A stretch of 38,021 nucleotides of DNA from an uncultured Oscillospiraceae bacterium. Its GTDB lineage: Bacteria > Bacillota > Clostridia > Oscillospirales > Oscillospiraceae. The notes under the pieces were generated by a model. The model was not told the origin of the DNA and ran no database searches. It was given only the letters and a program-made list of their open reading frames with translations. Positions 7,391-13,909 of the stretch are shown one piece after another. The stretch spans positions 1-38,021 of the forward strand of contig CAJLCG010000010.1 in the NCBI GenBank assembly GCA_905205085.1. The letters run 5' to 3'. Position numbers and translations under genes: made by a program. The first letter of the stretch is position 1, and the number at the start of each line of letters is the position of its first letter.

Positions 7391-7447
7391 GTATGTCCAA
7401 TTGGTCACTTCCTCGCTGTATCAAACCAAGAACAGGAGGAATTTCCG

Positions 7448-8797
7448 ATGGAGAAGATGATGAATGTACAGGCGCTGCTGGAGCTGCTGGAGCGCCGTGA
7501 TCTGCACGCCCTGCGTGCCGCCCTGCTGGGGGAGAATGAAGTAGACATCGCCGAGTTCCTGGAGGAGCTGCCCCAGGACAAGATCGTGGTGGTGTTCCGG
7601 GCCCTGCCCAAGGAGATGGCAGCAGAGGTATTTTCTAACCTGGAGGCGGACACCCAGCAGGTGATCATCCAGTCGGCCACCGACCAGGAGGTCTCCGCTA
7701 TCGTGGAGGAGCTGTATGTGGACGACGCGGTGGACATGCTGGAGGAGCTGCCCGCCAACGTGGTAAAGCGGGTACTGAAGGCCGCCCGCCCCGACACCCG
7801 CAAGCTCATTAACCAGTTTTTGAACTACCCCGACAACTCGGTGGGCAGCATCATGACCGCTGAGTTTACCGACCTGAAGCAGTCCATGACGGTCTCTCAG
7901 GCCATCGCCCACATCCGCCGCACCGGGGAGAACTCGGAGAGCGTGTATACCTGCTATGTCACCGACGCCGGCCGCCGTCTGGAAGGCGTGCTCACCATCA
8001 AGGAGCTGCTCCTGGCCAAGGACGAGCAGCTTATTGCCGACCTGATGGAGACCGATGTCATCACCGCCGAGACCACCGAAGACCAGGAGAAGGCGGTGGA
8101 GCGGATGATGAAGTACGACTTTATCTCCCTGCCCGTGGTGGACAAGGAGGGCCGCCTGGTGGGCATCGTCACGGTAGACGACGTGATGGACGTCATGGAG
8201 GAGGAGGCCACTGAGGACTTTGAGAAGATGGCCGCCATGGCCCCCTCGGAGAAGCCCTACCTCAAGACCAGCGTGCTCTCCCTGGCCAAGCACCGCATTA
8301 TGTGGCTGCTGGTACTGATGATCTCCGGTATGATCACCGGCGGCATCCTGGGCCAGTACGAGGCCGCCTTTGCCGCCATGCCCCTGCTGGTCACCTTTAT
8401 CCCCATGCTCACCGACACCGGCGGAAACGCCGGCAGCCAGAGCAGCACCCTGGTCATCCGCGGTATGGCCGTGGGCGAGATCCAGCTCAAGGACTTTGCC
8501 AAGGTCTTTTGGAAGGAGCTGCGGGTGAGTATGCTGGTGGGCGTGGTGCTCAGCGCGGTAAACTTTGTCCGCCTGATCATCACCTATCCCGGCAACTACA
8601 TGGTGGCCCTGACGGTGGCCCTGGCCCTGTTTGTCACTGTCATGCTGGCCAAGACGGTGGGCGGCGTGCTGCCCATGGCCGCCAAGCTGTGCCATGCTGA
8701 CCCCGCCATTATGGCCGCCCCCCTTATCACCACCATTGTGGACGCCATTTCCCTGGTGGTCTACTTCCGCATCGCCTGCGCCCTGCTGCCCATTTGA
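7448..8797 (+). CDS. mgtE: Magnesium transporter MgtE
   Basis: A 449-residue Mg2+ channel/transporter. The ATG 7448 follows AGGAGG (7435-7440). The N-terminal superhelical MgtE_N domain (about 1-130) has repeated L-E-E-L-P motifs (VDIAEFLEELPQDK, AVDMLEELPANV). Two CBS domains follow (about 137-260; GSIMTAEF, FISLPVVDKEGRLVGIVTVDDVMDV), then the membrane part (about 280-449) with the signature FIPMLTDTGGNAGSQSST. Length and order match full-size MgtE, where CBS and N domains close the pore when cytosolic Mg2+ is high. The gene stands alone, with a long leader and a strong terminator. Confidence 0.97.
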   Translation: MEKMMNVQALLELLERRDLHALRAALLGENEVDIAEFLEELPQDKIVVVFRALPKEMAAEVFSNLEADTQQVIIQSATDQEVSAIVEELYVDDAVDMLEELPANVVKRVLKAARPDTRKLINQFLNYPDNSVGSIMTAEFTDLKQSMTVSQAIAHIRRTGENSESVYTCYVTDAGRRLEGVLTIKELLLAKDEQLIADLMETDVITAETTEDQEKAVERMMKYDFISLPVVDKEGRLVGIVTVDDVMDVMEEEATEDFEKMAAMAPSEKPYLKTSVLSLAKHRIMWLLVLMISGMITGGILGQYEAAFAAMPLLVTFIPMLTDTGGNAGSQSSTLVIRGMAVGEIQLKDFAKVFWKELRVSMLVGVVLSAVNFVRLIITYPGNYMVALTVALALFVTVMLAKTVGGVLPMAAKLCHADPAIMAAPLITTIVDAISLVVYFRIACALLPI

Positions 8798-8810
8798 TCT
8801 GCAACAAAAT

Positions 8811-8852
8811 GCCCCAGCCTGCCAGATTACTCTGGTTGGCTGGGGCGTTTTT
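8811..8852. terminator. Bidirectional terminator between mgtE and the small Cys-rich gene
   Basis: GCCCCAGCC (8811-8819) pairs with GGCTGGGGC (8838-8846), with an inner CCAGA/TCTGG stem. GTTTTT follows on the plus strand and ATTTTG on the minus strand, serving both convergent genes. Confidence 0.85.
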
Positions 8853-8866
8853 CTATGTACAGGCGA

Positions 8867-9061
8867 TTACCGGGCCAGGCGGCAGGGACTCATCGCCCGG
8901 AACTGCCGGGCCATGGTGAGACAAAGGTCATTGTAGTAGTCCAGGTAGGCCTTCTTCTGCTGACGCTGGAGGCGCTGGCGCTCCTGAAGCTCTTTCCAGG
9001 CTGCGCAGCTCTTGTGGCAGCCGCACTGGTAGTTGGGGCAGGTATTCTGACAGGGCAGCAT
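8867..9061 (-). CDS. Small cysteine-rich protein of unknown function
   Basis: A 64-residue frame starts at ATG 9059-9061 behind GAGAGGAG and stops at TAA 8867-8869, just before a shared terminator. Cysteines fall at 4, 8, 13, 15 and 19 (C-x3-C-x4-C-x-C-x3-C, with a His at 16), followed by a basic, helix-prone tail (KELQERQRLQRQQKKAYLDYY). The N-terminal pattern could bind zinc. Small proteins of this look (C-x3-C-P-x-Y-x2-G-C-H-K) occur in Clostridia, but I know of no function. The upstream extension of the frame beyond 9061 crosses a terminator hairpin and is not credible. Confidence 0.65.
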   Translation of the reverse strand: MLPCQNTCPNYQCGCHKSCAAWKELQERQRLQRQQKKAYLDYYNDLCLTMARQFRAMSPCRLAR

Positions 9062-9105
9062 AATATGACTCCTCTCAACTGGTATTCCGCCGGGACGCAG
9101 GCTCC

Positions 9106-9249
9106 CTAAAAAAAGCAGCGGCAGACCTGGGGCTGGACACCGAGATAGGCGTCCGGCCCGAGATCTGCCGCAAGACGAGGAAGGGGAAGTGGGCAGGCGC
9201 AGGAAGGCCTTGAACTCGTATTCCCGATGCTCTGGCACTGACCGCTCAT
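9106..9249 (-). CDS. Doubtful 47-residue ORF whose end overlaps a terminator
   Basis: An ATG at 9247-9249 lies seven bases after AAGGAGG and 37 bases downstream of an extended -10 (TGC-TACAAT, minus strand, 9291-9286). The frame runs 47 codons and stops at a TAG embedded in the T-run of a long terminator hairpin (9115-9178). The peptide contains scattered Cys (about residues 5, 17, 19, 43, 45) and Pro and matches no family I know. The complete set of promoter, ribosome-binding site, ORF and terminator argues for a transcription unit, either a small protein or an sRNA. Confidence 0.35.
   Translation of the reverse strand: MSGQCQSIGNTSSRPSCACPLPLPRLAADLGPDAYLGVQPQVCRCFF
9110..9178 (-). terminator. 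Long-hairpin terminator on the minus strand
   Basis: GCGGCAGA (from about 9117) pairs with TCTGCCGC (ending about 9174), and an inner stem GGGCTGGAC/GTCCGGCCC extends it. On the minus strand TGC and seven T follow. It ends a short transcript starting near 9280 and separates it from the Cys-rich gene. Confidence 0.65.
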
Positions 9250-9285
9250 CTTCCATCCTCCTTCCTCGGAAGGGAATCTGGGTCT

Positions 9286-9291
9286 ATTGTA
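9286..9291 (-). promoter_or_regulatory. Extended -10 of the short minus-strand transcript
   Basis: TGC precedes TACAAT on the minus strand; the -35 region (TGGAAG) is poor. It drives the short unit at 9106-9249. Confidence 0.4.
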
Positions 9292-9376
9292 GCAGAGGTG
9301 CCGTGTCCCTTCCACGGGGTTTGTGTAAAATGCAGCTTAAACCTTTGTAGGGCCAGGATGTCGCTCTGCAAACCAA

Positions 9377-9390
9377 GTTACATATGTAAC
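9377..9390. promoter_or_regulatory. Distal SorC-type operator of the dha operon
   Basis: A perfect 14-bp palindrome, GTTACATATGTAAC. Its centre is 126 bp (12 helical turns) upstream of the promoter-proximal copy, which would suit looping by a tetrameric SorC regulator. Confidence 0.6.
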
Positions 9391-9470
9391 AAGAAATTTC
9401 GCTTTTGAAATAGATGTGCACAAAAAACAGCGCTTTATTTCCTATAATAGGTAGAATTGCACAAAATTGA

Positions 9471-9499
9471 TTGACTTTTGTTACCCTCGTTGTTATGAT
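9471..9499 (+). promoter_or_regulatory. Promoter of the dhaL-dhaK-aldolase operon
   Basis: TTGACT (9471-9476), 17 bases, TATGAT (9494-9499) preceded by TGT (extended -10). The expected start near 9506 falls inside the proximal operator. A second TATAAT at 9443-9448 lacks a good -35. Confidence 0.75.
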
Positions 9500-9502
9500 T
9501 TT

Positions 9503-9516
9503 GTTGCAAACGTAAC
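9503..9516. promoter_or_regulatory. Proximal SorC-type operator overlapping the dha transcription start
   Basis: GTTGCAAACGTAAC matches the distal palindrome at 11 of 14 positions and keeps the right half GTAAC intact. Its place over +1 predicts repression. Confidence 0.6.
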
Positions 9517-9564
9517 AGGTACACGGGCTGAGAAGCACCGAATCAGACGAAGGAGGAAGGACGC

Positions 9565-10185
9565 ATGATTTTGGATCGAGAGGCTCTGGGCGCTATGCTG
9601 CTCCAGGCGGCCAAGCTGCTGGAGGAGAACACCCAGTATCTCAGTGATATCGACTCCCGCTTCGGCGACGGCGACCACGGCATCACCATGGGGAAGATCG
9701 CCAAGCTCATCCAGGAGCGGGTGCCCCAGTGGGGCGAGGACTCCATCAAGGACTTCCTGGACAGTCTGGGTATGGCCGTGATGGAGGTCAAGGGCGGCTC
9801 CGCCGGACCGCTGTACGGCACCATGATCGGTGGCCTGGGTGTGAACCTGGACGACGACGCCGGACAGGTGGACGAGGCAGGCCTGAAGGCCATGTTTGCC
9901 GGCTGTCTGAGCGAGATGGAGGATATCACCACCGCCAAGGTGGGCGACAAGACTATGATGGACGCCCTGGTCCCCGCGGTGCAGGCCGCCCAGCAGGCCC
10001 AGGGGGACTGCAAGGCCATTTTGGAGGCTGCCGCTCAGGCCGCCCAGGAGGGCGCCAAGGCCAGCGAGCAGTTTGTCTCCAAGTTCGGCCGGGCCCGCAG
10101 CTATAAAGAACAGACCATCGGCACCCCCGACGCCGGTGCGGTATCCACCGCCCTGTTCTTCCAGGGGCTGGCCCAGGGAATCTGA
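9565..10185 (+). CDS. dhaL: DhaL-type ADP-binding subunit of a dihydroxyacetone-family kinase
   Basis: A 206-residue all-helical nucleotide-binding subunit; ATG 9565 follows AAGGAGG. The Mg-ADP site is plain: D30, D35 and D37 in D-S-R-F-G-D-G-D-H-G (30-39), the same positions as in characterised DhaL proteins. Other DhaL motifs are GGSAGPLYGT (about 76-85), VGDKTMMDAL (about 127-136) and GRARSYKEQTIGTPDAGA near the C-terminus. It supplies the phosphoryl donor to the adjacent DhaK. No DhaM (PTS-type) gene is present, so the donor may be ATP or a DhaM encoded elsewhere. In this operon dhaL precedes dhaK, the reverse of the common order. It is the first gene of the cluster. Confidence 0.92.
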   Translation: MILDREALGAMLLQAAKLLEENTQYLSDIDSRFGDGDHGITMGKIAKLIQERVPQWGEDSIKDFLDSLGMAVMEVKGGSAGPLYGTMIGGLGVNLDDDAGQVDEAGLKAMFAGCLSEMEDITTAKVGDKTMMDALVPAVQAAQQAQGDCKAILEAAAQAAQEGAKASEQFVSKFGRARSYKEQTIGTPDAGAVSTALFFQGLAQGI

Positions 10186-10225
10186 CACTCATTACTTTTC
10201 AGATCATAATAAGGAGGACTTCCCC

Positions 10226-11227
10226 ATGAAAATGAAGAAATTCATCAACAATCCCGAAAACCTCACCGACGAGCTGCTGGACGGTCTGGCTGCCGCCAAC
10301 CGGGACATCATCCACCGGGGCGAGGAAAATATGATCATCAACAACGCCCTGGAGGGGGCCGACCGTGTCACCATCGTCACCCAGGGCGGCTCCGGCCATG
10401 AGCCCGCCATCTCCGGCTTCGTAGGCGAGGGCATAGTGGATATCTCCGTGGTGGGCGATATCTTTGCCGCCCCCGGTCCCCAGGCCTGTGTGGACGCCAT
10501 CAAGCTGGCCGACAAGGGCAAGAGCGTGCTGTACATCGTGCTCAACCACGCCGGCGACATGCTCACCGGCAACCTGACTATGAAGCAGTGCAAGAAGCTG
10601 GGCCTGAACGTGGTGAAGGTGGTCACCCAGGAGGACGTGTCCAACGCACCCCGTGAGAACGCCGACGACCGCCGCGGCCTGGTGGGCTGCATCCCCACCT
10701 ATAAGATTGCCGGCGCCGCCGCCGCCGAGGGCAAGAGCCTGGAGGAAGTGGCCGCCATCGCCCAGCGCTTCGCCGACAACATGGCCACCCTGGCCGTGGC
10801 CGTCCGAGGCGCTACCCATCCCTCCACCGGCGCCGCTCTGGCCGACCTGGGTGAGGACGACATGGAGATCGGCATGGGCCAGCACGGCGAGGGCGGCGGT
10901 GGCCGTCAGCCCATGAAGTCCGCCGATGAGACCGCCGAGATCATGGTCAACGCCCTGCTCAAGGACATCGGCATCCAGTCCGGCGAGAAGGTCATGCTCA
11001 TCATCAACGGCTCCGGCGCTACCACCCTCATGGAGCAGCTCATCATCTACCGCAAGTGCGAGCAGATCCTGAAGGAGAAGAACATCGAGATCGTGGCCAA
11101 CTACGTGGGCGAGCTGCTCACCGTTCAGGAGCAGGCCGGCTTCCAGATGTTCATGGCCCGCATGGACGACGAGCTGCTGCGGCTGTGGAACGCCCCCTGC
11201 CGCACCCCCTACCTCACCAAGAAGTAA
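10226..11227 (+). CDS. dhaK: DhaK-type substrate-binding subunit of a dihydroxyacetone-family kinase
   Basis: A 333-residue subunit; ATG 10226 follows AAGGAGG (10211-10217). It covalently holds a ketose through a histidine and receives phosphate from DhaL. The expected residues are present: H58 in GGSGHEP, D111 in L-N-H-A-G-D, and the hemiaminal-forming His at 220 in M-G-Q-H-G-E-G-G. The flanks differ from classical DhaK (N-Y-T-G-D and G-I-H-G-E-P-G). That, plus the neighbouring LsrF-like aldolase, suggests a substrate other than dihydroxyacetone, for example a tetrulose or a pentane-dione precursor (inference). It starts 40 bases after dhaL. Confidence 0.92.
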   Translation: MKMKKFINNPENLTDELLDGLAAANRDIIHRGEENMIINNALEGADRVTIVTQGGSGHEPAISGFVGEGIVDISVVGDIFAAPGPQACVDAIKLADKGKSVLYIVLNHAGDMLTGNLTMKQCKKLGLNVVKVVTQEDVSNAPRENADDRRGLVGCIPTYKIAGAAAAEGKSLEEVAAIAQRFADNMATLAVAVRGATHPSTGAALADLGEDDMEIGMGQHGEGGGGRQPMKSADETAEIMVNALLKDIGIQSGEKVMLIINGSGATTLMEQLIIYRKCEQILKEKNIEIVANYVGELLTVQEQAGFQMFMARMDDELLRLWNAPCRTPYLTKK

Positions 11228-11239
11228 GGAGGACCCGCT

Positions 11240-12121
11240 ATGGCTGACAACATCGGCAACAAGGCCGCCCACGACTACCACCTGGACGTCCCCGTGGCCC
11301 AGGAGGGCTTCTATGTCAAGGGCGCGGCCCACTGTGATTTCGGCATGAAGAGCCGCCTGGCCCGGATGTTTGACCCCAAGTCGGGCAACACCGTAATGCT
11401 GGCCTTTGACCACGGCTACATTATGGGCCCCACCGCCGGGCTGGAGCGCATCGACCTGGTGATTCCTCCCCTGGCCCCCTATGTCAACGTGCTCATGGGC
11501 ACCAAGGGAGTCTTTCGCTCCTGCATCTCCCCTGCCGCCCCGGTGGCCAAGTGCGTGCGGGTGACCTACGACTCCACCGTCCTCTATGACGACATGTCCA
11601 ACGGCGGCGGCATCGCCTGCGACATGGAAAACGCCCTGCGCATGGACGCGGCCTGTGTGGCCGTGCAGACCTTCATCGGCGCCCCCGGCGAGAGCCGCTC
11701 CCTGGAGCTTCTGTGCCGCACCGCCGACGCCGGTACCCGCTACGGCATGCCCACTTTGGGCGTGGTGGCGGTAGGCAAGCAGATGGAGCGCACCGAGAAG
11801 TTCTTCCTGCTGGCCACCCGGGTGTTGGCGGAGAACGGAGCCAACGTGGTCAAGAGCTACTACTGCGACGGCTTTGAACGGGTGGCCGCCGCCTGCCCGG
11901 TGCCCATCGTCATCGCCGGCGGCAAGAAGCTGCCTGAGCTGGACGCGCTGGAGATGGCCTACAAGGCCATCCAGGAGGGGGCCCACGGCGTGGACATGGG
12001 CCGGAACATCTTCCAGTCCGACTGCCCCGCCGGCATGGCCCAGGCCATCGGCAAGGTAGTCCATGAGGGCTACACTCCCAAGCAGGCCTTTGAGGTGTAC
12101 GAGACCGTGAAACACGGCTAA
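11240..12121 (+). CDS. LsrF-like class I aldolase/thiolase
   Basis: A 293-residue TIM-barrel protein close to LsrF, the 3-hydroxy-5-phosphonooxypentane-2,4-dione thiolase of AI-2 breakdown. Shared stretches include GNTVMLAFDHGY (49-60), PTAGLERIDL, VPIVIAGGKKLPE (221-233) and GVDMGRNIFQSD (250-261). The Schiff-base lysine is expected at K205 in VVKSYY, matching K203 of LsrF. It sits 12 bases after dhaK (AAGGAGG before ATG 11240) and is probably translationally linked. It should cleave the phosphorylated product of DhaKL into two small fragments; whether by thiolysis or simple aldol cleavage is unknown. Related FbaB/DhnA aldolases are the alternative, but the LsrF-specific motifs are strong. 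Confidence 0.88.
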   Translation: MADNIGNKAAHDYHLDVPVAQEGFYVKGAAHCDFGMKSRLARMFDPKSGNTVMLAFDHGYIMGPTAGLERIDLVIPPLAPYVNVLMGTKGVFRSCISPAAPVAKCVRVTYDSTVLYDDMSNGGGIACDMENALRMDAACVAVQTFIGAPGESRSLELLCRTADAGTRYGMPTLGVVAVGKQMERTEKFFLLATRVLAENGANVVKSYYCDGFERVAAACPVPIVIAGGKKLPELDALEMAYKAIQEGAHGVDMGRNIFQSDCPAGMAQAIGKVVHEGYTPKQAFEVYETVKHG

Positions 12122-12151
12122 TTAAATACAATATGGATAGGAGGACCCATT

Positions 12152-12472
12152 ATGTCCGCTGAGTATATGCACATCGGCATTCCTGTCACCAACCGCAAGC
12201 CCGGCATGACCTACAACGAGGGGGCCAAGTTCTGGGTGAGCAACGTGGACGACTACGACTACAAGATCGAGTATCTGAAGTTTGAGGAGGGCACCCCCTT
12301 CCCCGAGGAGATCCACCGCAACCCCCACGTGGCCTACAAGGTAGACAATCTGGAAAAGTACATCGCCGACGCCGACAGCGTCATCTGCGGCCCCATGCCC
12401 GCCAATGACAAGGACCGCCTGGCCTTTGTCTGGAAGGACGGCGCCATTCTGGAGCTGTACGAGGCCAACTGA
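12152..12472 (+). CDS. VOC-superfamily (glyoxalase-like) small protein
   Basis: A 106-residue protein starting at ATG 12152 behind AGGAGG. The fold cues are an N-terminal MHIGIPV strand, HVAYKVDNLEKYI (about 59-71) and a C-terminal A-I-L-E-L-Y-E. Candidate metal ligands are H7, H59 and a Glu near residue 101, the spacing expected of vicinal-oxygen-chelate enzymes. It is the last structural gene of the dha/aldolase operon, 30 bases after the aldolase, and ends at a terminator. It may isomerise or epimerise a small alpha-hydroxyketone intermediate; no specific function is recognised. Confidence 0.7.
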   Translation: MSAEYMHIGIPVTNRKPGMTYNEGAKFWVSNVDDYDYKIEYLKFEEGTPFPEEIHRNPHVAYKVDNLEKYIADADSVICGPMPANDKDRLAFVWKDGAILELYEAN

Positions 12473-12493
12473 CCTCCCCCATGTCCCCCACAA

Positions 12494-12525
12494 AACAGGC
12501 CGCCAGCATCCCTGGCGGCCTGTTT
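12494..12525 (+). terminator. Terminator of the dha/aldolase operon
   Basis: AACAGGCCGCCAG (12494-12506), loop of five, CTGGCGGCCTGTT (12512-12524), then TCTGG. The stem is very strong and the U-tract short. Confidence 0.75.
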
Positions 12526-12539
12526 CTGGCTTGTGCCGG

Positions 12540-12568
12540 TTGCGCGGGACAACAAACTGTGATACCCT
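12540..12568 (+). promoter_or_regulatory. Promoter of the SorC regulator gene
   Basis: TTGCGC (12540-12545), 17 bases, TACCCT (12563-12568) with TGA before it. It is weaker than the dha promoter and is followed at once by an operator copy. Confidence 0.5.
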
Positions 12569-12582
12569 GTACCATACGTAAC
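12569..12582. promoter_or_regulatory. SorC-type operator at the regulator's own promoter
   Basis: GTACCATACGTAAC matches the dha palindrome GTTACATATGTAAC at 11 of 14 positions and lies over the predicted transcription start, implying autoregulation. Confidence 0.55.
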
Positions 12583-12604
12583 CAAACAGGAAGGAGGGAG
12601 CGGG

Positions 12605-13543
12605 ATGCAGGACAGTCAGGAGCGGCTGCGGCGGCTGGCCCATGTGGCCACACGGTACTACCTGGAGGACTGGAAGCAGAGCGACATTGCCAAGGAGCTG
12701 GGGGTCTCCCGCCCTCTGGTCAGCCGGATGCTCAGCGAGGCCCGGGAGTTGGGCGTGGTGGAGATCACCGTCCACGCCCCCGGTCAGCAGCGGCAGGATT
12801 TGACCGAGCAGCTGTGTGCCCGCTGGTCCCTGCGGGATGTGGTGCTCTGCCCCGATGAGGGCGACGACGGCCAGACCAACCAGACCCTGGCCCTGGCGGC
12901 CATCGGGCTGCTGGAGCGGCTGCGGGCCCGCCGTGTGGGCATCGGCTGGGGCCACTTCATCGGCCAGATGGTAAGCGTGCTGGAGCAGGAGCCCCGGCGG
13001 CATGGGCCTGTACAGACCATCTGTCCCCTGCTGGGCAGCGCCGGCATCCCCATCCGCAACTACCACTCCAACGAAAATGTGCGCCTGCTGGCCGAGCGGC
13101 TGGGGGCGGAGCCCTACTTTCTCAACCTGCCCGCCCTGGCCCAGAGCTGGGAGGAGCGGGATCTGCTATGCTCCACCCAGCTCTATGGCCAGACCCATTT
13201 GCAGTGGGAGCAGATGGACACCGCCCTGGTGAACATCGGCAACTACCCCTCCACCCCGGACTTTGCCTCGGTGGCCCGATACGGGGACCTGCTCCACCGC
13301 AGTCGGGCCTGCGGGCGGCTGCTCAACTACTACTTTAACCGGGAGGGAGAGATCATTACCTCTGACCGGGACTTCGCCATCCAGATCCCCCGGGACGTTT
13401 TGTCCCGCTGCCCCCGGGTGATCGGCCTGTGCTCGGCCAATACCTCCTCTGCCGCCCTGGAAGGGGCGCTGAACACCGGCCTGTTTACCGCCCTGGTCGT
13501 CCGGGAAGGACTGGCCGAGGAGCTGCTGCACAGCCGGGAGTAA
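12605..13543 (+). CDS. SorC/LsrR-family transcriptional regulator
   Basis: A 312-residue regulator starting at ATG 12605 after AAGGAGGGAG. The N-terminal helix-turn-helix is clear (about 25-50: QSDIAKELGVSRPLVSRMLSEAREL). The rest is a SorC sugar-binding domain with the typical RVGIGWGHFIGQMV (about 102-115) and a C-terminal V-I-G-L-C-S-A-N-T region. LsrR, which responds to phospho-AI-2, belongs to this family. Here the regulator follows an LsrF-like gene, so its effector is probably the phosphorylated product of DhaKL. It has its own promoter and operator, distinct from the operon ahead of it. Confidence 0.9.
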   Translation: MQDSQERLRRLAHVATRYYLEDWKQSDIAKELGVSRPLVSRMLSEARELGVVEITVHAPGQQRQDLTEQLCARWSLRDVVLCPDEGDDGQTNQTLALAAIGLLERLRARRVGIGWGHFIGQMVSVLEQEPRRHGPVQTICPLLGSAGIPIRNYHSNENVRLLAERLGAEPYFLNLPALAQSWEERDLLCSTQLYGQTHLQWEQMDTALVNIGNYPSTPDFASVARYGDLLHRSRACGRLLNYYFNREGEIITSDRDFAIQIPRDVLSRCPRVIGLCSANTSSAALEGALNTGLFTALVVREGLAEELLHSRE

Positions 13544-13573
13544 GCCATTTCCACCAAAAAATCCCACATACTG

Positions 13574-13609
13574 ACGGACCGACGGAGCCAATCCCCGGTC
13601 CGTTTTTTT
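13574..13609 (+). terminator. Terminator after the SorC regulator
   Basis: ACGGACCG (13574-13581) pairs with CGGTCCGT (13596-13603), followed by a T-run to 13609. Confidence 0.85.
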
Positions 13610-13629
13610 GCGGAAAAAGGAAGTGAAAT

Positions 13630-13838
13630 TTTTAAATTGTTAAGAAAGTATTTCATAGGTTAAATGTCTCTTCAAAAAGTCTTTTCTTAAGATTTGTTAG
13701 GAATGTACAACTTGGCACAGGAAATTCAAGGAAACGCAGTTAAAAATGTTCCCGGAACCTTGTGAATTTATGAACGAACTCTTAACTTTTCATTAAGACT
13801 CATGAAACAATCTTGTAATATTTTAAAAGCGTGCTATG
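13630..13838 (+). promoter_or_regulatory. AT-rich control region of the glycosyltransferase gene
   Basis: This 210-base stretch is markedly more AT-rich than its surroundings. TTAA-centred hexamers recur at 13639, 13659, 13686, 13739, 13781 and 13792, the last two as TCTTAA-N7-TTAAGA. The likely promoter is TTGTAA (13813-13818), 16 bases, TATGAT (13835-13840), preceded by TGC. At its start the transcript would fold CAGACCA (13845-13851) with TGGTCTG (13865-13871). The TTAA(C/G) repeats could be binding sites of a response regulator, but no match is certain. Confidence 0.45.
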
Positions 13839-13909
13839 ATGTATCAGACCAAGTACATAGAGACTGGTCTGAAGACGACAAACAACGACATTTTATAAAG
13901 GTGATTAAC

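Noticed and set aside
7145..7447. M-box (ykoK) Mg2+ riboswitch before mgtE
   Set aside because: The invariant GGTGAGGCTCCT and the GCTAAAGCTC end are not found. A CCTATATGGA stretch is similar by eye, but too little to name the class; a covariance-model search is needed.
8867..9256. 129-codon minus-strand frame as one gene
   Set aside because: It crosses a long terminator hairpin with seven T; the internal ATG at 9061 has its own ribosome-binding site and only the part after it looks like protein.
10199..12115. Long minus-strand open frame opposite dhaK and the aldolase
   Set aside because: Composition is typical of an antisense shadow (Gly/His/Ala-rich), with no motif; the plus-strand proteins have clear catalytic residues.
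13802..13909. N-terminal extension of the glycosyltransferase from ATG 13802
   Set aside because: It would start upstream of the promoter's -10 (13835-13840) and lacks a ribosome-binding site; ATG 13910 has one.
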